NCBI GenBank assembly: GCA_934401725.1
Contig: CAKRSS010000086.1
Span: 1-6,251 of the forward strand
Length of the DNA stretch: 6,251 bases
From: an uncultured Eubacteriales bacterium
GTDB lineage: Bacteria; Bacillota; Clostridia; Oscillospirales; CAG-272
Direction: 5' to 3'
Shown: positions 5,696 to 6,251 of the stretch, piece after piece
How positions within the stretch are numbered: position 1 is the stretch's first letter
Layout of the letters: every line of letters starts with the position of its first letter
Made by a program: the position numbers and the translations under genes
Notes under the pieces: generated by a model
Database searches by the model: none
The model's input: only the letters and a program-made list of their open reading frames with translations
What the model was told of the DNA's origin: nothing

Positions 5696-5766
5696 GGTGC
5701 ACGCCGGGACGTCGGCGGAAAACGGTTTTAACAAATAAGTTCTTTAGTCCCTGAGGGTGCACGCCG
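5696..5766. repeat. 11-bp direct repeats downstream of gyrB
   Basis: GGTGCACGCCG occurs at 5696-5706 and 5756-5766, 60 nt apart. ACGTCGGCGG follows each one: 2 nt after the first (5709-5718), and after a longer insert in the second (5803-5812). This looks like a partial tandem duplication of repeat pieces, the second copy having been expanded. Confidence 0.65.
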
Positions 5767-5858
5767 TGGAGGCCACCGACGGTGGAGAAGTGTACTCGCC
5801 GAACGTCGGCGGGACGAGATTTAACTGTACTTTTCTGCCGCGAGCAGAAAAGTACCAA
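5733..5858 (-). repeat. Right copy of the dispersed repeat seen at the window's left edge
   Basis: On the minus strand this reads hairpin, GTACACTTC, CCACGGCGTGC, CCCTC-GGG, AAAGAACTTATTT, the same order as 1-93 on the + strand. It carries a 35-nt extra segment (about 5796-5830) between two GTACA motifs that the left copy lacks; the extra piece contains its own 6-bp palindrome. The two copies form an inverted pair about 5.7 kb apart around dnaN-recF-remB-gyrB. No ORF here looks like a transposase. Confidence 0.75.
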
Positions 5859-5923
5859 AAGAGTCGCCCCAAAGGGGCCGAACCTACGGTTCGCCCCCTC
5901 TGGACTCCCCCACTCCCGTGGGG
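5773..5923. repeat. Chain of six short palindromes
   Basis: Six perfect stems follow one another: CCACCG-A-CGGTGG (5773-5785), CGCCGA-ACG-TCGGCG (5797-5811), the 12-bp GTACTTTTCTGC stem (5827-5855), GCCCC-AAA-GGGGC (5866-5878), CGAACC-TAC-GGTTCG (5879-5893) and CCCCAC-TCCC-GTGGGG (5908-5923). The density is well above what the surrounding sequence shows. None is followed by a T-run, so I do not call a terminator for gyrB here. Confidence 0.85.
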
Positions 5924-6003
5924 ATGGCTTAGGGTGGACGGAATCCGCCTCATTGGCGTACGCATCCGGCGCGGCTCGGTCAGAATCGCTCTACCGCGCC
6001 TTT

Positions 6004-6076
6004 GCTGAAGTACGGCTTTGTCCCCGATTTTACGTTTTCCGGGGGTTCAGCTTAAATCGGTTTTCTGCTGACAAAG
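6004..6076 (+). other. Set of competing inverted repeats (possible structured RNA)
   Basis: Fold A pairs CTTTGTC (6016-6022) with GACAAAG (6070-6076) and, nested inside, CCGATTT (6024-6030) with AAATCGG (6054-6060). Fold B pairs GCTGAA (6004-6009) with TTCAGC (6046-6051) and CCCCG (6022-6026) with CGGGG (6040-6044). The two share bases and cannot coexist. This could be a switching RNA element or chance in a palindrome-rich region. No downstream gene is visible to be controlled. Confidence 0.3.
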
Positions 6077-6162
6077 TAGTTTGGTTGATGGCGGGCGGTT
6101 CCGCTCGTTAGGTTTGTGCAATTGAAATAACAGCAGCCATTTGTACCACAGACGCTCCCGCC

Positions 6163-6191
6163 GGGACGCACGGGGGGCCGCCGGGGCGGGG
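6163..6191 (+). other. Canonical G-quadruplex-type motif
   Basis: Four G-runs (GGG 6163-6165, GGGGGG 6172-6177, GGGG 6183-6186, GGGG 6188-6191) are separated by 6, 5 and 1 nt, which satisfies the G3+N1-7 pattern. The motif is also framed by GGACGC (6164-6169) and GCGTCC (6191-6196), so a hairpin would compete with it. Folding is a prediction from the pattern only. Confidence 0.55.
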
Positions 6192-6251
6192 CGTCCAATG
6201 GTTAGCCTGCCCAGCCCCATAATACCGGTGCACTGCATGGCGAGTATGAAC

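Larger units (their letters stand above)
5924..6251. other. Gene-free end of the window
   Basis: No frame over these 328 nt resembles a known protein, and I find no tRNA-like cloverleaf or rRNA. Visible structure is limited to a set of competing inverted repeats at 6004-6076 and a G-run motif at 6163-6191. A frame opening at ATG 6198 runs to the window edge but has no good RBS and too few codons to judge. Confidence 0.6.

Noticed and set aside
6122..6150. Sigma-A promoter beginning TTGAAA
   Set aside because: At the proper spacing there is no -10-like hexamer (ACCACA).
6198..6251. Start of a new gene at ATG 6198
   Set aside because: Eighteen open codons to the edge, no good Shine-Dalgarno sequence and no recognisable residues; it cannot be supported from this window.

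Overview
The window carries a core DNA replication and topology cluster from what looks like a GC-rich member of the Clostridia, probably Oscillospiraceae/Ruminococcaceae. All four genes lie on the + strand in the order dnaN, recF, remB (DUF370), gyrB. A RemB/YaaB-type protein between recF and gyrB is a Firmicutes arrangement (dnaN-[S4 protein]-recF-remB-gyrB-gyrA in Bacillus). The strong preference for C/G in third codon positions and the hairpin-rich intergenic repeats point to the GC-rich Clostridia. The family-level placement is an inference from style, not from a search.

Layout: 1-196 is a leader made mostly of repeat sequence ending in a good ribosome binding site. dnaN (197-1348) and recF (1345-2448) overlap by 4 nt and are probably translationally coupled. 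A 918-nt gap (2449-3366) has no credible gene. It holds two diverged copies of one roughly 300-bp palindrome-rich repeat in inverted orientation, then three tandem 36-bp hairpin units. remB (3367-3612) and gyrB (3706-5649) follow, with an extended -10 promoter candidate between them. From 5650 to 6251 there is no recognisable gene and gyrA is absent. This stretch starts with an inverted copy of the repeat at the window's left edge, continues as a chain of short palindromes, and ends with a G-quadruplex-type motif.

How the genes work together: the sliding clamp (DnaN) tethers polymerase III, RecF loads recombinase at gaps left by stalled forks, and GyrB powers negative supercoiling with GyrA. 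RemB is a small regulator that is conserved at this place in Firmicutes.

The four proteins are ordinary; the unusual content is between them. Two unrelated-looking repeat families occur as inverted pairs. One pair flanks the whole cluster (1-93 and 5733-5858) and one pair sits inside the recF-remB gap (2467-2758 and 2859-3184). In both families, and in the 36-bp tandem units, stems change sequence while staying self-complementary. This suggests that the fold, as DNA or RNA, is what is maintained. I see no transposase, CRISPR array, tRNA, rRNA or DnaA-box cluster.
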